This document shows, piece by piece, positions 35,211-47,222 of a stretch of 64,000 nt of DNA (position 1 is the first letter of the stretch; each line of letters begins with the position of its first letter). A program made the translations under genes and the position numbers. The notes under the pieces are model-generated. The model saw only the letters and a program-made list of their open reading frames with translations. It was not told where the DNA came from and ran no database searches. Source of the stretch: Taxillus chinensis (lineage: Eukaryota > Streptophyta > Magnoliopsida > Santalales > Loranthaceae); NCBI GenBank assembly GCA_023512835.1, contig CM042087.1:43580017-43644016 (forward strand), in the 5' to 3' direction.

Positions 35211-35540
35211 CGGGTGTAAAATAAGTTGGTTAGGCCTGAGCATTAGGCTTAAAAGAGCTAACCTGTTTAGGCCTGTATTTTAAACAGATTGGTTATGGCG
35301 CATGAAACGATGGAAGCTCATAAGCTAGCTCATATTTTATTTATTTATTTTTATTTTATTATTTTAAAATTTTAAATTAATCAATATAATTAAATATAAT
35401 TAATATTATTTTATAATTATTTATGAAATTTAATTGTTTAATTGAAGTTATATAATATAATATATATGCTGTATATAAAAATAAAAATTTAAAAATAAAA
35501 AGCCGACCTGCAATAAATGGCTCATTAAAATAATTGAGAA
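35211..35540. mobile_element. Second copy of the 18.1-kb hAT-like family
   Basis: The left end GGGTGTAAAATAAG matches the 18085 terminus, followed by GGTTAGGCCTGAGC and CTGTTTAGGCCTG words. The reverse complement of about 35330-35500 follows the AT-rich interior of 18205-18430 closely (ATATTATATTATATAACTT, then CAATTAAA and AATAATTATAAAATAA). The right end is not clear. Confidence 0.55.
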
Positions 35541-36134
35541 ATAGATAAATTAATAATAAGTTCTTTAATATTAATAATATTAATTATCCTATAATATTAT
35601 ATATATTTTCTGAACCACTCAAAATTGGTCGCACTTGAAATGATGAGCCTTTTTTATAACACAAAAATGGCCAAAGCGGAAAAGATGCGAAAGGCTCCAC
35701 TCCGAACCAGCTACGTGGCACATTCTAAAGCGCAATAAGAAGTGGAATATGAGTAGGCCGCGTCGCACCGAATCCGTGCTCACGGACCCCACCGCGCACC
35801 CCGTGCCGCAATTATACAAGTCAACCACGCAAAACAATACAATGCTGCTTCTAAATCTACCGTCGGTCCACAATCACCATCGTCGAAATCTACACCGTTG
35901 GATTCCGGATCATCCTAACGCCTCTCAGTCGGCGGTGCACGTGCCATCATCAGAAGGAGACAAAACATGGACAGCAAGGGCACGTGATGATACTTTTACG
36001 GTTTTACCCCTGCCATACCTTCACACTGATAGACAACAAGTGTACCAGGACGAGAGAGAGAGAGGTGGGGGGAGAGTCTGGTATTGTCTTTGAAGACAAG
36101 TGATAGCTAGAGTCTAGAGATAGAGAGTGCGTGC

Positions 36135-36193
<59 letters not shown>

Positions 36194-36552
36194 CCTTTGG
36201 GTTTTGTGCTTCCATTCACAAGCACGCTTGGTTTTAGGCCTTTGATTTCACCGCACTCCATGCTTGGATTCATATTCCTGGCTTGTTAGATAGATTGCTT
36301 AAGGTTTCTGATTGCAGTGATTTGTGGTCTGATGGTGGCTTCGGTACTTCCAGAGCTTCGGGGGTGTTGTCTCTGAAGTATGTTGATTCATAAGGTTTGC
36401 TACTGCACACTAATTATAATATTAGTCCTACATGTATATACATGCGTCGGACGAGAGATTAATTGACGGTGTTATGGGCAATTTTAATATGGGTGATGTT
36501 CTGACACGCTGGTGTTTCATTGATTATTGTTAGAGAATGGTTGTTGTATGAT
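35541..36552 (+). promoter_or_regulatory. Probable promoter and 5' UTR of the WVD2-like gene
   Basis: There are two G-box cores, CACGTG, at about 35938-35943 and 35983-35988. A GT/GA microsatellite (36136-36191) probably lies in or near the 5' UTR, and a pyrimidine/GC-rich stretch precedes it. A 5' UTR intron is possible, but no start site could be set from sequence. Confidence 0.4.
36144..36191 (+). repeat. (GA)n microsatellite
   Basis: About 23 GA units preceded by (GT)n, upstream of the WVD2-like ATG. A GA-rich 5' leader is common in plant genes. Confidence 0.9.
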
Positions 36553-39500
36553 ATGGCTGCTCGGGGCTCGACAATGGAGCAACCGCTTAGCCTCAACTTT
36601 CAGGTGATCTGCCCTGCATTTAATTCACTCTCTATTGTCTTCTGTTTCTTCACACTCATAATCTGATTCCACAATCCTACCGTTTTGGTTCAATTCCCAA
36701 AAATAAAAAAAATTATCACGCCCCCTCATTAAATCCAAGTTAGAAGTTTCAGATCCACAAGTTTTTTTTTTTTTTTTTTTTTTTTACATTCCACGGGCCC
36801 AACCCACCTGTACAATAATGAGCCAAATAAACATTGCTGTCATGATGGTCTCAGTCTACAAAATTGCATATTTTTGGGGTCCTTGCAATTTTTTTTTGCC
36901 CCAAACACGGCTAATCCCCGGAGTGAAATGATCCGACCCTTCAAATCCGCTGCGGGGTTGTGGGGTGGGGGGTCTACTCATGTTTTGACCCGACCCCTCC
37001 AAATCTGCCGCCTTGCATATTTGGGAGTCAGTGCAGTGATGGTCACTTATGTTTGTTTGTTTGTTTTTTTTAGTTCGAGTAGGACATTGCGTCCATTCTT
37101 ATAGGCAGCATATCAAAACGGTTCACATTTTCATTAAGCTCATTTGCCCACATTGATCTTCTGTAAATTGGTGCCTGCAGGACTTATAGTTAGCTTTAGC
37201 ATGTGCTAGATGAAAATTTCTTTTAGGGAATTCGTTTTTGGCTAATTTTAATTAGATTTGCTCATTAAAGGATTGGAGGAGTAACTGGAAAACACATGCG
37301 AATATATTATGCTACTGTGATTATAGCCGACTTTATTAATGCTCTCCACTGAATGGACAGGCCGAGACCTTACATTCTGGGTCTTATTCATTTGGGAAGT
37401 ATGAAGCTGAATCCTTATCATGGGAAAGGTGGTCTACCTTCTCACACAACAGGTATCTCGAGGAGGTTGAAAAGTTCTCAAAACCTGGTTCGGTTACTGA
37501 GATGAAGGCTTATTTTGAAGCACATTTTAGAAAAAAGGCACTTCTGCGTGAAAGTTCATCCGTGTCTCATGATGAGACAGAATATAAAATGAGTGAAAAC
37601 AATATGGCAGATGGCTTGGTCAATGGTGGAAATACTGAGTATGCTAATAACGAAGATAACCACTTCGTTGATTTTGATCAGAGTCCTGATCATTCTGATT
37701 GCAACCGGGGGTGTCAGGAAATTAAATTTGAGAGAGGCAATGTAGAAAGTTCATATGTGGAACATCATTTGAAGTCAGGTTCCCACAATGTTGGCCTTGC
37801 AGGGAAGAGTGAAAATCTAGCTTTTAAAAATAGCATATCAGATAGCATGGATAACAGCATAGAAATTGAGTCCGCATATAATGAAGTTAGTGACTTGTTT
37901 CACTTTGATGAGAGTTCTGATGGCTCGGGATCTGTTGGAGATGGTCAAGACACGAAATTTGGAGATGGCAATACAAAAACTGTATATTCTGAACCTCTGG
38001 TTGTTCAGTCTTCCAGCAAGTTGCATCCCGAGCCTTGGAAAGCTGATGGTACAAATGCTGGAAGTGAAAAGTTAATCTCAGTTAACATTGAGCCAGATTT
38101 AACGGTGAAGCAGTATCTTAATGATGAATCAGTAATAGCTAGTGAACTGTTTGAAGGAATAAATATGTCATCAAGTTGTCAAGAAGTAGAGAAATATGGT
38201 CAACTTATTTCAGAGCAGTGTCCAAATCATTCTACAAAGGTGTGCATTGTTTCGTACTGCTGTAGGTCTTTTCTAATTATAGCTCTTGACTAAAAAGTAA
38301 ATCTCCTCCACCCAACTAAACAAATAAATAAAAGTGGCTGCTGGAGTTGAATTTTTCAAATTGTGTTTTCCTTCAAATGTGTCATTCGTGGCCCTTGATT
38401 TTGCATTATCTTATTCTAAATTGACTCTTGTTTTGGGTTGTCCAATGGCCTCTGTCTGGGTCGTTTGTCTAATGTCCTGATTCCTGTTGAAGGACCCCCA
38501 GGGTATGAAGCTTACTAATCCCAAATCAAAGTCTAAAGGCAGCTTTACTGAGATTCGTGGGAGCATGCCATGCGAAGCATTAAACAATACTGCCAAGATT
38601 CATAGCGGAAGGGAAGCAGTGAATTTGGTAGGAAGAAGCAAAGTGAAACACCCTTTACAAACGTCCATAACAGATACACGTTCCGTAAGCCATACTACAA
38701 AACAGCAGGCAAGACAGATTCCTTCAAAAGGCCAAAATAATGATATTTTTGAAACTTTTTTATTGTCATTTGATATTTGGGAATATTCGTTCGTTTCATT
38801 AATGTTTTTATTTAATTGTGGGTTTTAGAAGAATTTTGGATTTTATATGATTATAATTATCATCTCTTTGCTTATGGGCGGTCCTTTCTCTTGCAGAAAT
38901 CTGAAATTTTGAAAACAAAATTACGTCATCAGACTACTTGGTATTTCTTGATGTTACACATAAAAACTTGTACCTTCCTCCAGTTGGGATTTCAAAGACT
39001 CTTCTTTTTGTTGCTGTAGCAGTGATAATGAAATTAAGGCAAAGAAAGCTGTTGCACCTCAGCCTTCAACCCCAGAGAGGATTGAATCCAGAGTACGTCA
39101 AAGCTCAAACAGGTTACTGTCTGGCCACTAAACAAAATTATTATCCAGATCAGTAAGTCGTGCTTGGTTTCTTATTTGGTGGTATTGCTTTTAGGTTCCC
39201 ACAAACAGTGAATTCAACCTACCAAGGCATCAGTCGAAGTGCTGCTTCTTTGAATTTTAACGAAGAAGGGAAAAGTACAAAGGAGGTAAGGAAGCTTCTT
39301 GTAAGTTCTATGCATCTAATATATATTACTATATTTAGTTGCTGTAATATGCAAGCACTGCTGTGGTTCAAGCGCAACGATAGGTGAATTTTACATAGTG
39401 CCTGTTTAATATAAATGAATTAATGTTGTTAAATTGAATTATAGTTTTTTATTTTTCCCCAGGAATCTGAAAGGTTGAAGACAAAATTTCTTAAAGAGAA

Positions 39501-42228
39501 CAAGAGGTACTTAGTGATTTTCACAAAGCATAAATGTATTTTCAATTGGATGGGATCCTAAAGAAATTTATGTCTTCGCCTTTGTAGTGACAAAGAATTA
39601 AGGGTAAAGAAAGTTGTTGGACCTCGGCCTTCTACCCCAGGGAAATTTGAGCATCACAAACAACAAACTGTGAACAGGTTTCCAAATAGGTTTTTGTAAT
39701 ACTGTTTTTTGAATGCATCAAAACAATAGTTTCCTTAATCCTGATTTGATGTACTGCCTAGGCCCATAAAAAGTGAAAATTCAGCTAACCAGCACATCAG
39801 ACAGAGTACGGCTTTCAATATTAAATCTGAAGAACGAACAGAAAGGACAAAAGGAGCAAGCAAGGTTGCTGTTTTTAAAACTCAATTATCCTTCTATTGG
39901 AAAAATCTACTTTATGAGCTTTCATTTATTTAATTTAATTTAATTTTTTGTTTTTTGTTTGGTGGCTAATCTTATTGAATTTTAAATGTAGTTGGAGGAG
40001 AAACTGCATACAAGGGAAGCAGGGAAGAGCCCTATACAAATAAAGGTATTTTTTTTCGAAGGATGCATGTGTGTATGCAGATATGTTAAGAAACTAATTG
40101 ATATATCTACTATAACAACTCAAAGACTTTCATGGCTCGTGTTATGTGCAACAATTTAATAAACAACATTCATGACATCAAACTTAATTCTAGTTCATCA
40201 AGCTAGTGAAATGTTACTTTTCAAATTTCCAAACTCAATTCACAACCAATGTGTAGTTATGACAATCAACAATGGCTCAAAAGTCCGAAACTACAAAATA
40301 CAATCCAACAACCATATGATTAAATTCTCTAAAGAGTGATGAAATGCCAATATTGTGTGGTGTTTAATTCTCCTCAGGCTCATTTAGCCGTTCAGTCAAG
40401 TAATCTACATACTATACATGGATGGCCCCTTGAAAATATGCATAATGGGGTGTGCCAAGACAAGACTTCATTGGTAGTGGGGAAACATATACAAAAAATA
40501 AAATTTAAAATATGATTTCTCCAAATCTTAGGCATTAGGAGAAGAGAAATGAACTGAATCTACTCGTAGCGTTTGAAATTCAAAATTCAAATTACAAAAT
40601 CAATATAAATATCACATTCTAAAATCATAAGTTATAGACAATTAAGAAAATATCTAATTTGCCTAATGTTTAAAAATGTTTTATTTAAGTTCTAAAATCA
40701 CTATTTGGTAATATGTGAGTTGTATCGACACAATGGCAAATGTTCAGGCTAGAGACTAACTGTTCCTTAATGTTAATATCACATTGATGAATTAATCCGC
40801 ACTTTCTGCAATAGTAGTAAGTTATCAAAATCATATTTCACGATAGATATGTCATGCATGCGCAATGGTTAAAATCATTAGACTCATGAAAATCCCAAAA
40901 CTTTGACAACTATGACAATGTGGATATGTTTAATAAAGTAATTTTCAAAAATAGTTGAATTCACAAAACAGTTGATAAAGTTCGTATTTAAAATAATTCC
41001 ACAAGTAGTAATAATCACCTAAATATATAAATATAACTATGAAACTTTTAAAAAATAAGTAATAATTACCTATTCGTATTTTTTTGTCTAATTGTTGCTA
41101 AATCATGATTAGGACTAAAAGTTTATTTAAAAAAAAAAAAACTCTAATTCTGATGTAGAGGACTCTATTTGAAAAACAAAGTGAAGTTTGAGATTTTGTT
41201 AGGCTTAATTATGATTTTGAGTTTAGTTAATATTGCAAACATTTAAGGATTCAATAAACAGAAGGCATTGCCTTCTAAAAAAATTGAAAAATTATATAGC
41301 AAAATAAGGGGGTCGTAGGGGAAGTTATATATTGGGGTTATGAGATTCTGAACTGAAATTAAGCAGTTGAACTACCCAATTTGCTGACCCAAAACACCAT
41401 TAAAAAAAATCCAATTAAATCCCCAAGCCATGAGCTCTCCCATTTCACTTTTCTTTTAAATTTTATTCTTAGTAGTTTTTACATTATGACCTGTTGGAAG
41501 GTATTATTGTGTTTTGAAGCCATTTTTATCCTATTTGAGTTACGTGAGTATAAAGCAACATTTCTCTTCTCACCAGTTCTTTTATGTCTACTACGGACTG
41601 ATTTTTACAGACATTTGGATATAATATATCTTCATAATTATTTTACAATACTATTGATTATAAAATTTGAGCATTCATTGTTACTTTGTTGGCAGGAAAA
41701 GACTGAAACAGAGATTAAACAATTTCGGAGGAGTCTCACGCCTTTATTCAGCCAGGAAGCTGCACTGCAGGGACTAGGTGACAGAAAGGTATGAAACAAA
41801 CTCTGAGGCAATATGAACGCAGGGATGTGAACAGAGCAAGGCACCAAAAGCATTTGGTTTTCATTCGGATACTTTTCCTATAATTTGGAGATAAATTTTA
41901 GGCTTTCATTTGGTTCTGCAAATGGGACTTGTATAGTGAATCCCATATTTAGATATCAACTATTTATTTTTTGAATAATTTTCCAATAGTTATTTATTTA
42001 TACTAAACTAATATATTACTTTAAAAATCATAATAGACAATTTAAATAGGAAATAAATATATAATAATAGATAATTCAAATAATAAACAAATATATTATA
42101 ATAATTTTAATGATAATAAATATCTTATTGTATTTTTTCCTATATATATTATAGTAAATTATTTATATTTAAAAATAAAATTATATAAATTAGAATGAGA
42201 TTATTATATAGTGTAAAATTTTAATAAT

Positions 42229-42266
<38 letters not shown>

Positions 42267-43150
42267 CATAGAAAATTAATTTTCATAATTAGATAAAATA
42301 TGAGTTTATATTATTAAAAAATAGGATTATATTTTATTATTTTAAAATAATTATGTATAAAAATAAAAGTGAAAACACCCGATAAATCAAATACATGCAA
42401 ATGCATGCATACGCATTCTGACCTAGTAAGTCTAATTGTGCACTTGAATGGAAATATATATATACGCCCTATGTTTTCCTCACTGATATTAGTAATGGCC
42501 CTTCTCATCTATTACTCTTTCTGTATTTGGATGCATCTGCCCAGGGGAAAGCCACAACGGCGCCACCGAGTACTAGTAGGTCATCTACTCCAAGGAGGAA
42601 ACTAGTGACTCCAAATCTCCCATGCTCAAAGAAGATGGATTTTGTAAGCACAGATGATCATCCAGTGGCACAGCCTAGGTCATCTACTCCAGGGAGGAGA
42701 CTAGTGACTCCAAATCTTATTGCATGCTCAAAGGAGACAGATTTTGTAAGCACAAATGATCATCCACGAGCAGCAATGGCACAGACCAGGAAGTACAAGG
42801 AGATAGATTCTGTTACCACAAATGTTCACCTCCATGCAGCAACAGTCGCACAGCACAGGCCATACACTCCAAGGAGAAAATTGGTGACATCAAATACAAC
42901 ATGTTCGAAGGAGATAGATTCTGTGAGCACAAATGAGCATCCCCGGGCTTTAGGATCAACCAACCACCTTTCTGTTCCAAAGCGTTCGGTCTCTCCAATG
43001 CCAAGCAGCAGAACTAGAAGCTGTCCTGAAACTGCCGGAAGTAGAAATGTGACAATGGCGGCGATGATGATGCCACGAGGAAGAAAGGAAACTAGTTCTC
43101 AGGGACACCGAATAATACCAGACATGAAGAGAAAACCAGCACGCTGCTGA
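36553..43150 (+). CDS. WDL7: WVD2-like / TPX2-family microtubule-associated protein, 12 exons
   Basis: The WVD2/TPX2 family binds cortical microtubules and shapes cell expansion. Exons: 36553-36603, 37361-38239, 38493-38708, 38897-38940, 39020-39112, 39195-39285, 39463-39506, 39588-39677, 39762-39864, 39992-40045, 41696-41788, 42545-43150; 2364 nt, 787 residues. The N-terminus has the WDL7-type motif SWERWSTFSHNRYLEEVEKF and SKPGSV, then an acidic low-complexity region (exon 2). Exons 4-6 and 7-9 are two versions of one three-exon block, each with (R)LKTK and QPSTP/RPSTP. The TPX2 region (538-586) has LEEKLH and EIKQFRRSLT but lacks most of the FKA-P-PSFY core. Exon 12 carries about four 30-residue repeats with TPRRKLVTPN and VSTNDHP. 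Intron 3 uses a GC donor (CAG|GCAAGA), the weakest junction. Other introns are GT-AG and in frame. Intron 10 is 1.65 kb. AATAAA lies at 43316-43321. WDL7 is the best guess within the family. Confidence 0.85.
36762..36785 (+). repeat. Poly-T run in WVD2-like intron 1
   Basis: An uninterrupted run of about 24 T inside the first intron. Confidence 0.85.
42229..42267 (+). repeat. (CA)n(TA)n microsatellite in WVD2-like intron 11
   Basis: About 12 CA units followed by TA units, roughly 0.3 kb before exon 12. Confidence 0.85.
42575..42945 (+). repeat. In-frame coding repeats of about 30 residues in exon 12
   Basis: Four related units are seen: RSSTPRRKLVTPNLPCSKKM..., RSSTPGRRLVTPNLIACSKE..., a shortened KYKEIDSVTTNVH unit, and RPYTPRRKLVTSNTTCSKEI.... 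Each ends with a D/S-x-V-S/T-T-N/D-x-H block. They are basic and Ser/Thr-Pro rich. Confidence 0.8.
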
Positions 43151-45439
43151 TATATAGTTTGAGCAGAAAATGGGGATGAAGCGTAGTAATGGAAATTGAA
43201 GGCAAAATTGATAACGAGTTTTCCCTACCGTACGTTGGCCGTGATGGCTTTACGTAATCAAGTTTATGGTTATTTTATACTTACTGAAAAAAAGGTGAAT
43301 CATTCTTTACCTTGTAATAAAGAAGGATAGTATTATTAAACCTTTCTTTAATCCAAATCCCCCCCACAGTACTCTTTTCTTCATATTATAATATATTTTA
43401 TCATATTTTTAAAATAAAAATATTTAAAATTTACTCATTCGTCTTCAAAATAGGTAATGATCACCAAATTCGGATGAAGTTTTTTAAAATAAGTTTAATA
43501 TTATATGCGAACTTCGAATTTGTTGTGAATTTATATTTTGTTTGTTTATTTATTTTTGGCATTTTAAAACTATAAATTATTATAGTTTAAATTTAAATTT
43601 TATTTATGGAGTGTATTCAAAATTTGCTAATTGAGATTTACAAAATAAATTCCATATTAAATGCAAAATCACATAAAAAATATTTTTGAACTTCATTAAA
43701 TATGGAATTCGGATTTCTCCATTTTTTTAGATGTTAATTTGACTTTCATATGGAGATTGATACATACTTCTTGACAAAATTAAATACATACTAAATATCT
43801 ATTACTCATTTCTTAAGCTTTGTTCGATTTATGCTTCTGCCAGGATGTACGGGGGAGTGACATATGGTACTTGGTAATGAAGGTTGTGCGGGACAACTAG
43901 TATGAAATCATTGCCTTTTTTTCGCGATCAATCATTACATCTTGTCACTCTTAAACTGGAAGTGGAGGGGGCCTTGGTGACCATACTCTAATCAGCGTCC
44001 GTATTTAGCATTAAAAGTGCTTATTATTATGTTATTTATATCTTGAATTAATGCGCATTATTTTTCTCTGCTGGTTCAGGTTTGAAGACGTTTGCAAAGA
44101 TTCATCACATTTCTGGATGATCATACATGCTCTTATAGAGCCTGGGGCAGGGCTTGTTGCAGTAAAACACAATTGTATGTGCACGGTTTAAAGGGCAATT
44201 GTACGTGCGTAGCTGTAAAAGACAAACATTGAAGTTAATGCTAGTTGTTGGAGTTGAACTTGAGGAGACATGACTTCATAATAGGAAATTGTAGTTAATG
44301 TATGTTAAGATTCCTATTTTTAGGTTTTATTATTGTTAGTTGAAAACACACGCCTGGTTTCATGTATTATTTTATTTTATTTTCTTATGAATATACATAT
44401 AACATAATATTAGTCGCACTACAATATAATAATAGTAGTAAAAATATATTATAACACATCCGAAAGAGATTATGAGAAGCATAAAAATTGAAATATGCCA
44501 CAGAAATGAAGGGAGGGAAGTTTAATCACAAAAGAAATTTAAAAAAACCATAGAATATTGGATTAAAAACAATCTAGGATGAAAATTATCATCCAGACCA
44601 AAATTTCTTGTTAAATTGTCAAGAATAAAATTAAACAGAAGCATGCATGATTTAAAAATAAATGATAATGATCTAAATTTGTAAGAAGATATGCAAGAAA
44701 ACATGCATTTTTGATTGATCGATGTGATGTGAAAGAAAAACTATGATACATACGATATAATTTGAGAATAATAATTGTGTATATAAGTTAGTTGTTAAGT
44801 TAACTTTTTTTTTTATTTTTAATTTTATCCATCAACAAAATAAAATTTCTAATTTGATCTCTGTTTGAGTATCCATACTTTAATTTAATACATTTAAGTC
44901 TTAAATATTTAAAACAATATCAACTCACTTTAATTAGACTTAATGATAGTTATTATCATTGCACAATGTTACATATATTAGTCAATATTTAGTTTAAAAC
45001 CCAATAATCTCTCACTTGGGATATATATCTATCACTTTATTATTTTGTATTAATATAAGCTGATGTGTACTTAAAATTTTGCTATCATTAATGAATGCAT
45101 CCTAAAATAATTTGATCCATCAATTATATCAACATAGAATCAAAGTAGCTGATGTTATTAGCATAGTTTAACCCATTAATAGTCATATATATCAATATAA
45201 CTAAATGAGATGAATCAAACACGAATGTACAACATGAAAATTACATGTAAAGTAAATGAATTATGCAATTCCAATAGGTCTTATCTTATACCTTAGTGAG
45301 ATAAATTTCAATCAAGTTTAAGGACAAAATAAATTAAACACTTCATAATTGAATATAGACGAAATTTCCTTAAACCATATCCAAAAGTACCATACATGGG
45401 TTTAAATTTGAAAAGTAACCAAAGTAAAAATTCCATTAA
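43151..45439. other. WVD2-like 3' region, then AT-rich intergenic DNA
   Basis: The gene's 3' UTR probably ends soon after AATAAA at 43316. A less AT-rich stretch at 43840-44250 shows no recognised coding motif. The remainder is AT-rich without a recognisable feature. Confidence 0.45.
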
Positions 45440-45790
45440 AATTGTATATCCTGAAGAGATACAATACTTATATAAGCAATGTGCTTATCTTTTAGTAAAC
45501 AAATCTACAATCATAAAGTTGTACCTGATGTGCTCCACACATATTTGTCCATTCTAAATCTTTCTTTAAGAGCTAGGGATTTTATATCTATATACATTCA
45601 CTCCATTAAGTTCTTATTGTTATTGAAATATAGAACTGCTGAGTTGTTATCATGAAATAATTTGAGTGGTTTTTTTATGTTATCCATAATTCGCAATCTA
45701 GTGACAAAGTTCTATAGTCAAATGTCTTGATTGAATGCTTCATAACATTTTATGAACTCTTATGTCACGATAGAAGGAACTATGAGTGCC
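45440..45790 (-). mobile_element. Degenerate Copia fragment (RNase H end), antisense
   Basis: On the minus strand, frames read IMDNIKKPLKLFHDNNSAV, then YIDIKSLALKERF, and further on VDLFTKR. These match the order of plant Copia RNase H motifs (I-x-x-P-L-x-x-x-x-D-N-x-x-A-V; H-I-D-I-K; D-x-x-T-K). Stops and frame shifts interrupt it. No LTR was identified nearby. Confidence 0.7.
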
Positions 45791-47180
45791 TGTTTAATCG
45801 TGTTTAAGGAAACTACTCTACCAGCAAGTAAATAAATATAAACCAAAGTAAATTTTACTACTCTCTTAAAAACAGCTATTACATTGTTAAAACAAAAAAA
45901 ATTCAAAATTTTCTACACCACCCGACTAGTCTTAAAAACTAGGAATGACAACGAGTTGGATCGGGCTCGAGTACTTCCCAACTTGAACATGTATAATTCA
46001 GCCTGGTGGTTTAGATAGTTCGGGACAAGTCAAGCCGAATCGAGAAAAACTCAAACCTGACTTAATGGCTTGTAGGGGTGGGTCAAATTGGAACGAAAAA
46101 CGTTTATTGGAATACATTTATTAAACCGCATCTTAAATATCCTTAGCAGTACTAGCCAAAAACATGCAAGTATCACTAATATCCATAACTATGCCATGAT
46201 CATGAAGTCTTTTTCATATAGGCATCAAATTTGGGATTTCTAAGTTTTGGTCTAGCCCTTGTTAGATGGATGACTTTCCCTTTGCCTTTTAGAATTGTGT
46301 GGATATGTTGGGACCATTTGAGATAAATTTTTCCATTCAATTTATATGCTACTTGGATATTTTGTAACTCTTCGGGCAACTTCTCACCATCTCTTCTCCT
46401 TATGATGTAGTAGAGGTCTCTATAATATCTGACATGATGTACAAGAAATAGTTTAGCTGATCCAGAAAACTAAAGGCTAAAAAATATTCAGAAACTCCTA
46501 ACAATGAAGGCTAGTCATGTTAATAAAGGCTAAAAAAGAAAATAACAACAATGAAGGTTGGTTCATTAATGAAGGAAAACTAAAGTTGAGATGTGAGGTT
46601 TTAAATAACTTAGCTTTAATACTATATTAAATAATATTGAATCCCCTCCAATCAATCCTTCATTCATTTGTACATCATGTATTAATAGATAAAGTTTGAT
46701 TAATTCTTTAATTGTTTGGTAATTAATATTTTATTTAAAACAATATTAAATAATGAAAAAGACTAACCAATTTTGAATTATGAAAAAAATTAAATATTTC
46801 ATTTTCAAATGAACAACAATAACTAAATTTGTCTAAACTAAAACAGAAATCAAATTACATCTAAATGATGAAACAATAAAAGTCACTTTCAAATCCAAAT
46901 AAAAATCACTTCTTAACAATAATCTAAAAGTTTCTATTGTCTCAAGTTCAACTGATTTACCATTTGTCATCACTTTTCGTAAATTTAGGCAACCTTATTG
47001 ATGTAACTGGTTGCATAAGAATTTATCCATTATATACATCCAAATAAAAATAATAATGAAGTTAAAATAATCTCAAAACAAACATAATTATGGAACATAT
47101 TTTCTTTACACACCAACTGTAATTATTGATACATTGCTTCGACTTACAACTCAATAAAGAAGCAACCAACCTCATTTTAA
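45791..47180. other. Intergenic, with possible further transposon debris
   Basis: Sequence at 45945-46090 (GACAACGAGTTGGATCGGGC and GGTGGGTCAAATTGG) resembles the GGCAACGGGTCGGG-type end of plant DNA elements, without a paired end. Nothing coding was recognised. Confidence 0.35.
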
Positions 47181-47182
47181 AC

Positions 47183-47185
<3 letters not shown>

Positions 47186-47221
<36 letters not shown>
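47186..47221 (+). repeat. (TA)n microsatellite
   Basis: About 18 TA units, followed by more TA-rich sequence to about 47330. Confidence 0.9.

Positions 47222-47222
<1 letters not shown>

Noticed and set aside
36004..36273. Antisense open frame made of Ser-Leu repeats
   Set aside because: It is the translation of the (GA)n microsatellite.
41381..41794. 137-codon open frame ending at WVD2-like exon 11
   Set aside because: Only the last 31 codons match the family. The first part is AT-rich intron, and an acceptor at 41694-41695 explains the exon.
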